Source: Phytohabitans sp036906915
GTDB lineage: Bacteria; Actinomycetota; Actinomycetes; Mycobacteriales; Micromonosporaceae
NCBI RefSeq assembly: GCF_036906915.1
Contig: NZ_JBAKHX010000007.1
Location: 1-64,000 of the forward strand
Direction of reading: 5' to 3'
DNA length: 64,000 nt
In this document: in pieces, positions 1-8,053 of the stretch
Position numbering within the stretch: the first letter of the stretch is position 1
Layout: every line of letters starts with the position of its first letter
Program-made: the position numbers and the translations under genes
The notes under the pieces: model-generated
Databases searched by the model: none
Seen by the model: only the letters and a program-made list of their open reading frames with translations
Told to the model about the DNA's origin: nothing

Positions 1-80
1 TCGCTGACCAGCAACGACTCAGAACCGATCACACTCGCGTGCCTACGAACTGCGGAACTCGGGGTAGGGAAGAGCTTCAT
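1..80 (-). CDS. possible start of another gene running off the left edge
   Basis: An ATG at 80 (minus strand) is preceded by a GAAGGTGA ribosome-binding-like stretch and opens a frame beginning MKLFPTPSSAVRR that continues to the edge. It is in frame with the broken regulator upstream and could be the 5' end of an inserted gene, possibly a transposase. Only 26 codons are visible, so no function can be assigned. Confidence 0.25.
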   Translation of the reverse strand, partial: MKLFPTPSSAVRRHASVIGSESLLVS

Positions 81-677
81 GAGGGTCACCTTCTCGTGCC
101 TTGTGGACTTCCACGCAGGTCTCGTGGCCGGGATGTCCATCTGTGACAGCGCTTCGGGATCGGTGACGTTGGTTCCCCTATCCGGTCGACGGCGGTAGGT
201 GAATCGCAGCCGTTCCCGGTTGGTGATGGCCGCGGCGAGCGTGGTCAGCCGTTCGGGGTCGACGGCTGGCCGATCCCAGGTTAGGAGCGGCTCGGTGGCC
301 GCGCCGAGTGCGGCGACTCGGTGCCGCAGCTTGGCGGGCAGCACCTGCTCGATCTTGGCCAGGGCGCGTACCGACGCCTCCTCGATGCCGGCCACCGCGT
401 GCCCGGCTGCGGCGCGTAGCCCTACCGCGATCGCGACCGCCTCCTCGTCGTCCAGTAGCAGCGGCGGCATCGCCTCGCCGGCGACCAGCCGGTACCCGCC
501 GGTCGCGCCCATCGCGGCGTGCACCGGATATCCGAGTTCGCGCAGCCGGTCCACGTCGCGGCGGACGGTGCGCAGACTCACCCCCAGCCGCGCGGCCAGC
601 TCGCTGCCCGGCCACTCGCGGGGTGCCTGCAACAACGACAAGAGGGTCAGCAGCCGGCCCGGGGTATCTGAGGACAT
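1..677 (-). pseudogene. YafY/WYL-type transcriptional regulator, C-terminal part replaced
   Basis: Read on the minus strand from ATG at 677, the frame begins with a typical DeoR-like helix-turn-helix (SELAARLGVSLRTVRRDVDRL, about residues 24-44) followed by the linker seen in YafY/WYL regulators (GGYRLVAGEAMPPLLLDDEEA). It is recognisable down to RLRFTYRRR at about position 185. After that the residues no longer resemble a WYL domain, although the frame stays open to the left edge. I infer that the WYL half was lost to a rearrangement; the same frame contains a possible second start at 80. The gene is divergent from the epoxide hydrolase at 740 and could once have regulated it. The true gene end lies outside the window. 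Confidence 0.6.
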
Positions 678-739
678 GGCTCAAGGATGCCCGCCATGTG
701 TGACAGAAGCTGACCTACATGGCCTGTAGCGTGGTTTCC

Positions 740-1876
740 ATGACGCCCTTCCGGATCGACATTCCGCAGACCGACCTTGACGACCTGCGTGACCGGCTCG
801 CCCGCACCCGCTGGCCGCGGCAACTGCCCGGCGACGGCTGGAGCCGCGGCGTTCCGCTGGATTACCTGCGGGACCTGGTCGAGCATTGGGCCACGACGTA
901 CGACTGGCGGGCGGCCGAGGCGCGGTTGAACGAGTTTCCCCAGTTCATCGAGGACATCGACGGCCTGGACGTGCACTTTCTGCACGTCCGCTCGCCGGAG
1001 CCGGACGCGTTGCCCCTGATCCTCACGCACGGCTGGCCGAACTCGTTCGTCGAGTTCGCCGACGTGATCGGCCCGCTGACCGATCCCCGCACGCACGGTG
1101 CCGACCCGGCGCACGCCTTTCACGTCGTGGTGCCGTCGGTGCCGGGCTACGGATTCTCCGATGCTCCACCGCAAACCGGCTTCACGGTCGAGCGGGTCGC
1201 CCGGATGTGGGCCGAACTGATGCGCCGGCTCGGCTACGACCGGTACGGCACCCAGGGCGGCGATCTCGGCGCCTACATCGCGCCGGCGGTGGCCATGGCC
1301 GACCCGGAGCACGTCGTCGGCGTGCACATCGACGGCGGCTTCGGGTTTCCGACCGAGGCCGACGTGCCGGACATGAACGACGCCGAACTGGCCGAGTGGC
1401 AGATGATGCAGCAGTGGATGAGCGGCGGCGTGGACCATCACGCGCTTCTACGGGCCGCGCCGCAAACCTTCGCCTACGCCTGGAACGACTCGCCGACCGG
1501 GTTGCTCGCCTGGCTGATCCACAAGTTCAAGGAGTTCGCCATCACGGTGGACACGCCTGAGCAGGCCATCGACCGTGACCTGATGCTGACCAACGCGTCG
1601 TTGTACTGGTTCACCGGCACTTCGGCGTCGTCCTCGTGGCCGATGTACGACCGGGTGACCCTGGCCGAGGACGGTGGTTTTGCCTGGCCGAAGGGGCAGC
1701 AGCCGGTGCCGTCCGGCGTGTACGGCGGCGGCTCGGCCCTGATGCGCCGCCTCGCCGAGCGGGACAACACCATCGTGCACTGGCCGCAGGACAACCCCGG
1801 CGGCCACTTCGTGGCGATGGAAGTGCCGCACGATCACGCAGCCGACATCCGGGCGTTCTTCGGAACTTTGCGATGA
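740..1876 (+). CDS. epoxide hydrolase (EHN family)
   Basis: A 378-residue alpha/beta hydrolase of the microsomal epoxide hydrolase type, predicted to open epoxides to diols in the cytoplasm. The N-terminal EHN domain (residues 1-105) starts FRIDIPQTDLDDLRDRLART. The core carries the oxyanion motif HGWPNSF, the nucleophile Asp175 in GGDLGAY, and the base His356 in GGHFVAME. ATG 740 is preferred over the upstream in-frame codon at 719 because it gives the usual MTPFRIDIP start. The stop overlaps the next start (ATGA), so the two genes are probably translated together. The upstream neighbour is the divergent, broken YafY-like regulator. The substrate is unknown. Confidence 0.9.
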   Translation: MTPFRIDIPQTDLDDLRDRLARTRWPRQLPGDGWSRGVPLDYLRDLVEHWATTYDWRAAEARLNEFPQFIEDIDGLDVHFLHVRSPEPDALPLILTHGWPNSFVEFADVIGPLTDPRTHGADPAHAFHVVVPSVPGYGFSDAPPQTGFTVERVARMWAELMRRLGYDRYGTQGGDLGAYIAPAVAMADPEHVVGVHIDGGFGFPTEADVPDMNDAELAEWQMMQQWMSGGVDHHALLRAAPQTFAYAWNDSPTGLLAWLIHKFKEFAITVDTPEQAIDRDLMLTNASLYWFTGTSASSSWPMYDRVTLAEDGGFAWPKGQQPVPSGVYGGGSALMRRLAERDNTIVHWPQDNPGGHFVAMEVPHDHAADIRAFFGTLR

Positions 1877-3015
1877 CGGACCTGACCTGGGCACAGGTGT
1901 GCGCCCGGCGCCTGGAGCGGCACTCGCTTCAGGCGCCGGCGCCCGCCGGCCAACTCGCCACGGTGGCGTCCGCCATGTGCGGGGTGCACGCCCAAGTGAT
2001 CTCAGCCGCCGAACTGTCCCTGGGGCTGCGGGTCGCCGACGCCACCCGCACGACGGTGCGGCGGGCACTGTGGACCGATCGCACGCTGGTGAAAACCCGC
2101 GGGCCACGCGGCACGGTGCATCTGCTCGCCGCCACCGACCTGCCGCTGTGGACCGGGGCGCTGTCCGCGGTACCGCCGCCACCGTACGAGCAGAACCGCG
2201 AGTTGCTCACCCCCGACCAGACCGATCAGGTAGTCACGGCCATCGCGGACGCGTTGCTGGACGGCGATCTGACCACCGAGGAACTGACCGACCAGGTCAC
2301 CGCCCGGACCGGCCCGTGGGCCGGGGACCGGGTAATGGACGCCTTCCAGGGCAAATGGCCGCGATGGATCGCCGCGATGGGAGCCGCGACCCGGCGCGGC
2401 GCGATGTGCTACGGGCCCAACCGCGGCAGAACCACGACCTACACCAGCCCGGCGCGCTGGCTACCCGGCTTCGCGCCCATGGACTCCCAGGCCGCGCTCG
2501 CCGAACTGGTCCGCCGCTACCTGCACGCGTACGGGCCGGCCACGCCCGCGCACCTGGCCCAGTGGCTGGCGGCCCCCAAACGGTGGGCTCAGGAACTGTT
2601 CGACTCCCTGGACCTGGAGCAGGTCACCGTTGACGGCAAATTGGGGTACGTCGTGGCCGGGGACACCGACTTCCCGACAGACACAGTGAGCGGTTTGTGG
2701 CTGCTGCCGTACTTCGAGGCGTACACAATCGGCTGCCACCCGCGTGAGCGACTCTTCCCAGGACTGGCCGGTCAGCGCGCACTCGGCGGAGGCCAGGCCG
2801 GGAGCTACCCGGTCCTGCTGGTTGACGACACCGTCGCCGGGGTGTGGCACCAGCGCCGATCCGGACGCCGGCTCACCATCACCGTCGAACCCCTCATCCA
2901 GCTCGACGCCGCCCGCAAACGGGCGCTGGACGAGCAGGTCGAACGGGTCGGGCAGATCCTCGAAGGCACCCCCTCACTGGCCATCGGCCGCATCCACATC
3001 GGCCCACACGCCTAA
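1873..3015 (+). CDS. winged-helix DNA-binding protein, AlkZ/YcaQ (HTH_42) family
   Basis: 380 residues of the actinobacterial winged-helix family related to the DNA glycosylases AlkZ/YcaQ. Recognisable features are an N-terminal ARRLERHSL segment, a central HLLAATDLPLW block, GPATPAHLAQWL and a C-terminal PLIQLDAARKRALDEQVERVGQIL region. Members act on alkylated or cross-linked DNA in some cases, but many are uncharacterised, so a repair role is inferred from the family only. The start overlaps the epoxide hydrolase stop by ATGA. That coupling with an epoxide-processing enzyme fits detoxification and repair of epoxide damage, which is a hypothesis. Confidence 0.8.
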   Translation: MTDLTWAQVCARRLERHSLQAPAPAGQLATVASAMCGVHAQVISAAELSLGLRVADATRTTVRRALWTDRTLVKTRGPRGTVHLLAATDLPLWTGALSAVPPPPYEQNRELLTPDQTDQVVTAIADALLDGDLTTEELTDQVTARTGPWAGDRVMDAFQGKWPRWIAAMGAATRRGAMCYGPNRGRTTTYTSPARWLPGFAPMDSQAALAELVRRYLHAYGPATPAHLAQWLAAPKRWAQELFDSLDLEQVTVDGKLGYVVAGDTDFPTDTVSGLWLLPYFEAYTIGCHPRERLFPGLAGQRALGGGQAGSYPVLLVDDTVAGVWHQRRSGRRLTITVEPLIQLDAARKRALDEQVERVGQILEGTPSLAIGRIHIGPHA

Positions 3016-3181
3016 ACAATTAACTAGCCCGCAGGTCACACCCGCGGCACGCCGGACCCCGCCGAACCGGCATAGGTCCCACGCCCAGGCGGCTGACCCC
3101 GTGTGGCACAACGCCAGGGCCTCGCCGTTGCCGATCAAGACGGGGCGGGTCAGCGGTTCGATCGCAGACATGGCCGACGAG

Positions 3182-3373
3182 CTAACAGACAAGCCCGGCG
3201 ATCCACGCGACGAGGGCGAATACCACGGCGTCGTCGCTGGATTCGACGTCGGCGGGCGGGTCGGGGTTGGGGCCGTCGACGATGACGAGTTCGTCGACGG
3301 CGACGTCCAGCGCTTTGTGCTGGGCGGCGGGCAGAACGGTGGTGTAGGTGTCCGCGGTGGGCACGATGCTGGC
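3182..3373 (-). pseudogene. relic: C-terminal end of a tyrosine recombinase
   Basis: On the minus strand the residues FASIVPTADTYTTVLPAAQ and then HKALDVAVDELV resemble the last catalytic segment (with the active-site Tyr) and tail of actinobacterial integrases of the form LxHASxxxTxDTYTxVLP. Nothing upstream of FASIV looks like an integrase: at 3373/3374 the sequence switches to a fragment on the other strand. It is a non-functional remnant of a former mobile element. Confidence 0.55.
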
Positions 3374-3841
3374 GAAGCGCTGCCGCTTTTGGAGCAGGCG
3401 CTGGGCCACGCACAGACGCTGTGGAACACCGAGATCCAGCGGGCCCTGCTGGTCCGCACCTTGGACTGCGCGACCTCGCTTGGCAAGCTGGACCTGGCCA
3501 AATCGACGTACAGGCGGGCGCTGGAGGTAACCGACGCGGCCAACAACGCGCACGGCGTCGGCTGGCTACTCATCCACCACAGCCGGTTGCGGCGCGCGTA
3601 CGGCAACGTACCGGCCGCCATGGCCGAGGCGCGCGAAGGGCTCCGGCTCATGGTCGAGGCTGGCGATCCCCGGGGAGTGTTCATCGCGAACCTGCGGCTT
3701 GCCGAAGCGCTACCGGCCGGCGGCGACTCCCCCGGCGCCGCCACCCTCCTCCACACGCTGCTGTCCACATCGGACGCCGCATCCGTGCCGCTGCTCAAGG
3801 CCAAGGCCGACGCCCTCCTCGCTCAAGCCACCCCCTCATGA
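3374..3841 (+). pseudogene. relic: TPR region of a large regulator
   Basis: About 155 codons in plus frame 2 give helical TPR-like repeats (EALPLLEQALGHAQTLWNTE, LGKLDLAKSTYRRALEVTDA, GNVPAAMAEAREGLRLMVEAG) as found in the C-terminal half of LuxR/SARP/AfsR-type regulators. There is no start codon or N-terminal domain; the frame reads back into the unrelated integrase relic. It ends with a stop at 3841, next to a minus-strand relic. Likely decayed. Confidence 0.55.
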
Positions 3842-3842
3842 C

Positions 3843-3978
3843 CAAGGGCGTCCCTCAAGTCATCGCAACGACTCCCCAACGCCGGGTAGTCGGCGACATA
3901 GTGCAGGACGAGACTGCTGACCACCAGATCGGCGCAGCGGCTGGGCAGTGTGAGCTCGTCCAGGTCGGTGCAACCGGC
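3843..3978 (-). pseudogene. relic: SAM-dependent methyltransferase fragment
   Basis: Minus-strand translation gives CTDLDELTLPSRCADLVVSS followed by LVLHYVADYPAL, matching the post-motif I region of class I methyltransferases (a ...ADLVVSSLVLHY... strand-helix). No SAM-binding glycine motif and no start are present, so only about 45 codons survive. It is one of several unrelated fragments packed between 3182 and 4716. Confidence 0.5.
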
Positions 3979-4008
3979 GTTCGTCTGGCCTGCCGATCAT
4001 GCCTGGTG

Positions 4009-4119
4009 TGTTGGCTGGGACGTCGATCCTCATTGGGCCGGGATCGGTGGCGGTACGTTGCTGATCAGCCAGCTCATCGCTGACCCGCTCCTCGACGTGG
4101 TCCCTGCCGACCCCACGTT
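4009..4119 (+). pseudogene. relic: fragment of a conserved actinobacterial hypothetical protein
   Basis: Plus-strand residues VGWDVDPHWAGIGGG, ISQLIADPLLDVVPADP look like real coding sequence in both composition and periodicity, but no start or domain context is present and the surrounding frame is broken. I cannot name the family with confidence. Confidence 0.3.
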
Positions 4120-4242
4120 CACCACTTGCGACCCGGTCGGATTTCCGGAGATCACGACCATCAGTAGACGCTGATACGCTTCCACCACCGACCGGACCTG
4201 CTACCACTCGTCGCCGAACCCCTTGGAAGGCGTTTGTTCGCG

Positions 4243-4452
4243 ATGTCACCACCGATGCGCACCTGGCTCCGCCACCTTGCGCTCCTGGTTGCGATCTTCG
4301 TATTGGTGAGCATCGTGGCGCGCATGCTTGGCTACGAACGGTACCTGCCGCTCTGGGCATCGCTACCCGCACTCATCCTCGTGTTGGCGACCGATTATGT
4401 CGGCACGGTCGGCGTACCGGGACGGCGCAGGGACGAGCCGCCGCGCGACTAA
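4243..4452 (+). CDS. small two-helix membrane protein, unknown
   Basis: A 69-residue ORF with two hydrophobic stretches: LRHLALLVAIFVLVSIVARML and WASLPALILVLATDYVGTV, the second ending in a basic-acidic tail (GRRRDEPPRD). A GGAAGG sequence at 4224-4229 lies upstream of ATG 4243; ATG 4255 is an alternative. It sits among gene relics, so it may be real or may be a remnant. Function unknown. Confidence 0.4.
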   Translation: MSPPMRTWLRHLALLVAIFVLVSIVARMLGYERYLPLWASLPALILVLATDYVGTVGVPGRRRDEPPRD

Positions 4453-4582
4453 CCGGATGCTGTGGGTTAGGACGGTGATACCGCAGGCTCGCCGAACCCG
4501 CGGTGCGGTCAGGTAGCCGCCGGCGAGCGGCTGCTGCCGTACCGGGTCCTCGACGAGTACGGCGTCACCACGGTCCTATGTG

Positions 4583-4716
4583 TACGAATTGCTGGCGTGG
4601 TTTCGTTTCTTGCGCTGGTCGAGGTTCCTTGGCATGTCGCTGGTCGGGCTGAGGCTCGTAATTTCGCGCTGTGGTTGAAGATCAGCAAGAAGCCGCCTCG
4701 TCAGCGCCGAAGGTAG
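4583..4716 (+). pseudogene. relic: core-binding domain of a tyrosine recombinase, frameshifted
   Basis: YELLAWFRF in one frame and LALVEVPWHVAGRAEARNFA then LWLKISKKP in the next frame join into the N-terminal SAM-like domain seen in actinobacterial integrases (pattern: Y-LL-WFRFL ... V-W--A-R-EARDF--WL). A single missing base near 4603 explains the frame change. With the C-terminal relic at 3182 (opposite strand) this suggests a former integrative element. Confidence 0.5.
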
Positions 4717-4726
4717 CGTCCCACGT

Positions 4727-5785
4727 ATGCCAATCTCTGTGTTGATTCCGGAGGACGCCACCGAAATCACCTTTGCGGCCTCACCTCTGGTGGAGTTGGC
4801 ATGGGCCTGGCACGTCCTGGTCGAGTCCGACCACCATCCCGACCGGGCGGGCTGGGTGGCCGCCGTGAAGAAGGCCCTTCCCGCAGACCTGATGGCGGCG
4901 CTTCGGGCGTGGTCGTTTACCGTCTGCGCCATCCGTCCGGTATGGCTTGCGGATCCGACATTTGCTGGGACACGCTGCAGGGACGACTGGCTAGCCGGTC
5001 TGGATCAGCTCGCGCCAGCGCGGTTCGCGGAGCTGACACTGCGCCCGCTGCTGCGAGTCCGGGGCAGGTCCCGCCGGATCGCCGACCAGCGCGTACATGC
5101 GGAGATCGTCGCTCTGGCACGGGCTCGTGGCTCGGCGGCGACGCGCGTGGTCCAAACCGTCCTTGACAACCCGGAGAAGGCGCGTGGCGCGCTCATCGGC
5201 GTGCTGCGGCGGTTCTGGTCCTTGTGCTTCCGTGACGAGTGGGAGCGGTCGGCCCCGGCCCTTCACGCCGAGATCCGCGCACGCACTCGCCGCGGCCCAT
5301 GGCCGATCGCATTGCGGGACGTGTCGCCGGCCATCAGGGTCGAGCCCGGTGGTCGAGTGACCATCGACAAATTCCAAAACAAGACATTAACGGTCGCAGG
5401 CCGCGGGATAGTGCTGGTGCCGACTCATTTCGGCAGCCCACACGTGTACGTCGCGGACGAGGCGGACAGACCGGTGGTCGTTCACTATCCGTTTCCGGTG
5501 CCGCAGCGCGCCGCCGACCGGCGGCTGACCCTTCGCCGGCTCGGCGCGCTGGCACACCCCGCCCGGCTGGAGATCTGCCGGGCGATCGCCGTGGAGCCGC
5601 GATCCGCACGAGAGATCGCACGGCTGTGGCGGTTTACCGAGTCGGCCGTCACCAAGCACCTGTCGGTACTGCGCGACGCCGAGCTGGTGCGTGCCCAGCG
5701 GGTCGGGCACTTCGTCCGGTACTCACTGGACGAGGCGGCGATCCAGGTCCTGGGCGCGGACCTGCTCGACGCGCTTCGCCGCTGA
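4727..5785 (+). CDS. ArsR-family regulator with DUF5937-like N-terminal domain
   Basis: 352 residues. The first about 250 residues form the all-alpha domain typical of this actinobacterial family (ITFAASPLVELAWAWHVL near the start, RPLLRVRGR in the middle). The last about 85 residues are an ArsR winged helix: LRRLGALAHPARLEICRAIA, a recognition segment FTESAVTKHLSVLRDAELV and the wing RVGHFVRYSLD. It is probably a DNA-binding repressor whose ligand is unknown. There are no metal-binding Cys motifs in the HTH, so it is unlikely to be a classic metal sensor. The next gene (DinB-like, 5854) lies 68 bp downstream on the same strand and may be cotranscribed. Confidence 0.85.
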   Translation: MPISVLIPEDATEITFAASPLVELAWAWHVLVESDHHPDRAGWVAAVKKALPADLMAALRAWSFTVCAIRPVWLADPTFAGTRCRDDWLAGLDQLAPARFAELTLRPLLRVRGRSRRIADQRVHAEIVALARARGSAATRVVQTVLDNPEKARGALIGVLRRFWSLCFRDEWERSAPALHAEIRARTRRGPWPIALRDVSPAIRVEPGGRVTIDKFQNKTLTVAGRGIVLVPTHFGSPHVYVADEADRPVVVHYPFPVPQRAADRRLTLRRLGALAHPARLEICRAIAVEPRSAREIARLWRFTESAVTKHLSVLRDAELVRAQRVGHFVRYSLDEAAIQVLGADLLDALRR

Positions 5786-5853
5786 CGCCGCAAGACTGCC
5801 CAGATTCGGCAGACATCGCCGGTCGGGAGCCCGCTCGACTTATGTTGGCCGGT

Positions 5854-6372
5854 ATGGCAGCTGAACCCCTACTGGTTTTGTCGCTCGATGAGGCGCGCCA
5901 GCAGATCGTCGCCGACCACCGGTTGCTGACGGAACTGGTCAAAGATCGCGCTGAGGACGAACTAACCGCCCCGTACCCGGTCGACGGCCGCCCGCTCGGC
6001 GACTCGTGCGAGTCGTTACGCGACCTCGTCGCGCACGTCCTCATGTGGGACGAGATCAACCTCGCGGTGATCGCAGAGATGACCCGGGGGCGGCGGCATT
6101 GGAGCCAGGACCCGTGGTGGGAGGAGCCAGCGATCGGCCGGCTGCTAAACGCCGCCGGTGTGGCCGCCGGTCGGGTGTTGCCGGTCGAGCTTCTGCTGAG
6201 CCGATTCGACGTGGTCCACCGGGCCATGGTGGATGAGCTGTCCCGCCACGACGACGAGGCGTGGCAGGCGGGCCTGGGTGCTCTCGTGCAGCCTGCGATG
6301 ACCGTCCCCGGTCAGCGGCCGTATCGGCACGCGGCCCTCCACCTCGGCGGGTTCACCGCGGCCCACCCGTAA
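5854..6372 (+). CDS. DinB/maleylpyruvate-isomerase-N-like protein
   Basis: 172 residues of the four-helix DinB/MDMPI-N type: LDEARQQIVADHRLLTELV, then CESLRDLVAHVLMWDEINLAV and a late RHAALHLGGF. In this fold three His residues usually bind a metal. His in LVAHVLMW and His in YRHAALHLG are candidates, but the set cannot be confirmed by eye. Start at ATG 5854 is favoured; ATG 5842 is an in-frame alternative. It follows the ArsR/DUF5937 gene, a frequent pairing of a regulator with a small thiol-transferase-like enzyme. Substrate unknown. Confidence 0.7.
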   Translation: MAAEPLLVLSLDEARQQIVADHRLLTELVKDRAEDELTAPYPVDGRPLGDSCESLRDLVAHVLMWDEINLAVIAEMTRGRRHWSQDPWWEEPAIGRLLNAAGVAAGRVLPVELLLSRFDVVHRAMVDELSRHDDEAWQAGLGALVQPAMTVPGQRPYRHAALHLGGFTAAHP

Positions 6373-6471
6373 GCCAAGAGCACTGTGCAGAACGTCTGGT
6401 CGTCCACTGTGGTCAGGTTCACGGTGTCACTACCGGTAACGGCGACCGCCCCGGAGTAGATCACCTGGGTT

Positions 6472-6605
6472 GTGTGGACCGAAGAGATCAACGAGGGCGG
6501 GCGGCAGCAGATCAGCGCCGACCGGGACCTGGTCGGCCCTGGCTCCGTGGTTGACGGTGGTAGGTTCCCGGCACGGCTCTGGCGGGCGACGTGGCAGCGG
6601 AAGGA
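6472..6605 (+). pseudogene. possible relic: C-terminal end of an unrecognised protein
   Basis: Plus-strand residues WTEEINEGGRQQISADRDLV and SVVDGGRFPARLWRATWQRKEA read like a genuine C-terminal coding segment, but there is no plausible start upstream and the frame runs into the ribosome-binding site of the Nudix gene. I do not recognise the family. The rest of 6373-6613 shows nothing identifiable. Confidence 0.25.
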
Positions 6606-6613
6606 GGCCGGTA

Positions 6614-7027
6614 ATGAGCTACCAGCCGCATCTTTTCCCCGTATCCGTCAAAGGCGTCGTGATCCATGATGGCCGCGTGCTACTGCTACGCAACGAGCGC
6701 GACGAGTGGGAACTGCCCGGCGGGAAACTTGAACTCGGCGAAGAACCGGCCCAGTGCGTTGCCCGGGAGATCGCCGAGGAGGGCAGCTGGCAGGTCACCA
6801 CCGGGCCGCTGCTGGACGTCTGGCAGTACCACATCCGCGATGGCGTAGATGTCTTGATCATTACTTACGGCTGTCGCCTTGACACCGACGTGGCCCCTGT
6901 CGTCAGCCACGAACACAAAGAGGCTGGCCTGTTCACCGAGGCTGAGGTCTCGGCGCTGCCCATGCCGGATGGGTACAAGAAATCCATCCTGAGCTGGTAC
7001 GCCAGGCTCTCCGCCCAGGCCACGTAG
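6614..7027 (+). CDS. Nudix hydrolase
   Basis: A 137-residue cytoplasmic Nudix protein. The Nudix box is complete: GGKLELGEEPAQCVAREIAE followed by E (consensus GX5EX7REUXEEXGU), about residues 39-61, so it should bind Mg2+ and cleave a nucleoside-diphosphate-linked substrate that cannot be told from sequence. A strong ribosome-binding site (AAGGAGG, 6601-6607) precedes ATG 6614. A decayed CGNR zinc-finger fragment follows directly after the stop. Confidence 0.88.
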   Translation: MSYQPHLFPVSVKGVVIHDGRVLLLRNERDEWELPGGKLELGEEPAQCVAREIAEEGSWQVTTGPLLDVWQYHIRDGVDVLIITYGCRLDTDVAPVVSHEHKEAGLFTEAEVSALPMPDGYKKSILSWYARLSAQAT

Positions 7028-7035
7028 GCGGCCCG

Positions 7036-7204
7036 CAATGCGGTGCGACGCTTGCGGCGCGACGGTCGGCTTGGGCAGTGCCAGGCCCACGGTTGCGAAG
7101 CCGTGTATGTGGACACCACTCGCAACGCGTCCCGTCGCTACTGCAACGCCTCCTGTACGGCGCGCGCCAAGGTAGCCACGTACCGCAGCCGGCGCCGGAC
7201 CTGA
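7036..7204 (+). pseudogene. relic: CGNR zinc-finger C-terminus
   Basis: Plus-strand translation gives LGQCQAHGCEAVYVDTTRNA then SRRYCNASCTARAKVATYR and a stop at 7204. This is the CGNR zinc finger (four Cys; hallmark DTTRNxSRRYCN) that ends ABATE/CGNR transcription regulators. The N-terminal about 130 residues are missing, so it is a 3' gene fragment. Confidence 0.7.
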
Positions 7205-7268
7205 CGCGAGGGGTTCGCGACGGCGGGCGGCACTCGCACGACGTCGCGGTGGTCGGCAGACTGGGGGC

Positions 7269-7907
7269 ATGGGTACAGCGGCGACATCGCGCACGCCAGG
7301 GGTACGGCTCTCCCGGCGTCGCATCGCGGTGGCAGGTTTGGGGCTTGTGCAACGCGAGGGCGTGGCGGCCCTGTCGATGCGGCGGCTGGCGGAAGAGTTG
7401 GACACCGCCCCCATGTCGCTGTACCGACATGTCGCCGACCGGCGGGACCTCCTCGACCTGCTTCTCGACGAGGTTTCCGACTTGGTGGCTCCGCCGGACG
7501 ACGACCTGCCGCCACGGGAGGCGATCATCGCCACGGTGGAGCGAGCGCACGAGGTGGTCGACGGCAACCGGTGGGTGGTCGAGCTGATGCTCGCCGGCGA
7601 CGAACTGCTGCGGCCGGGTGCGCTACGCCTGTCCGAGGCGTTGTACCGGGCGATGGCGCGGGCGGGTCTCGAGCCGGAGGCGGCCGCGCGTTTCCACGCG
7701 GCGATATGGCAATACCTGTGGGGCCATGTGGTCGTCGCAGGCGACCTCGGCCTGGCGCAGCGGTCGCGGGCGGCGTACGTGGCGGCCGGGGGTGATCGGG
7801 AGTCGTTCCCGGAGATCGCGCGAGTCGAGGAGGCGGTGGCTCGGCTGGACCCTCACGAAAGCTTCCGGGCGGGCCTGCTCGCCTTGGTCGACGGCTTCCT
7901 CGCTTGA
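7269..7907 (+). CDS. TetR-family regulator
   Basis: 212 residues with an N-terminal TetR HTH (residues about 15-60: IAVAGLGLVQREGVAALSMR, then APMSLYRHVADRRDLLDLLL) and a TetR_C-like ligand-binding domain. It lies 146 bp upstream of and co-directional with the ABC transporter operon at 8054, whose promoter region carries a palindrome overlapping the -10 box. I infer that this protein represses that operon. Start at ATG 7269; no strong ribosome-binding site is visible. Confidence 0.85.
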   Translation: MGTAATSRTPGVRLSRRRIAVAGLGLVQREGVAALSMRRLAEELDTAPMSLYRHVADRRDLLDLLLDEVSDLVAPPDDDLPPREAIIATVERAHEVVDGNRWVVELMLAGDELLRPGALRLSEALYRAMARAGLEPEAAARFHAAIWQYLWGHVVVAGDLGLAQRSRAAYVAAGGDRESFPEIARVEEAVARLDPHESFRAGLLALVDGFLA

Positions 7908-7968
7908 GCGCGGAACGCGCCCAGCCTGGTGGCGGCCCCACGCGCGGATAGTTGGTAACGGTTTCCGT

Positions 7969-8008
7969 TTGCATCCCCAGTCGCCACGTGCGTACAGTCG
8001 TACGCACG
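7969..8008 (+). promoter_or_regulatory. promoter with overlapping TetR-type operator
   Basis: A -35 TTGCAT (7969-7974) and a -10 TACAGT (7993-7998) are separated by 18 bp. The -10 lies inside a perfect inverted repeat CGTGCGTAC-N4-GTACGCACG (7987-8008). A partial copy of the half-site (CGTACAC/CCGTACGCA) follows to about 8029. This is a typical repressor site for the TetR gene just upstream, placed to control the ABC transporter operon. Confidence 0.55.
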
Positions 8009-8053
8009 GGTCGCGTACACCCGTACGCATCCTGGCGCGCGGGAGGAGAGCGG

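Noticed and set aside
647..1441. Long minus-strand frame opposite the epoxide hydrolase
   Set aside because: It mirrors the third-position bias of the real gene and has no recognisable motif.
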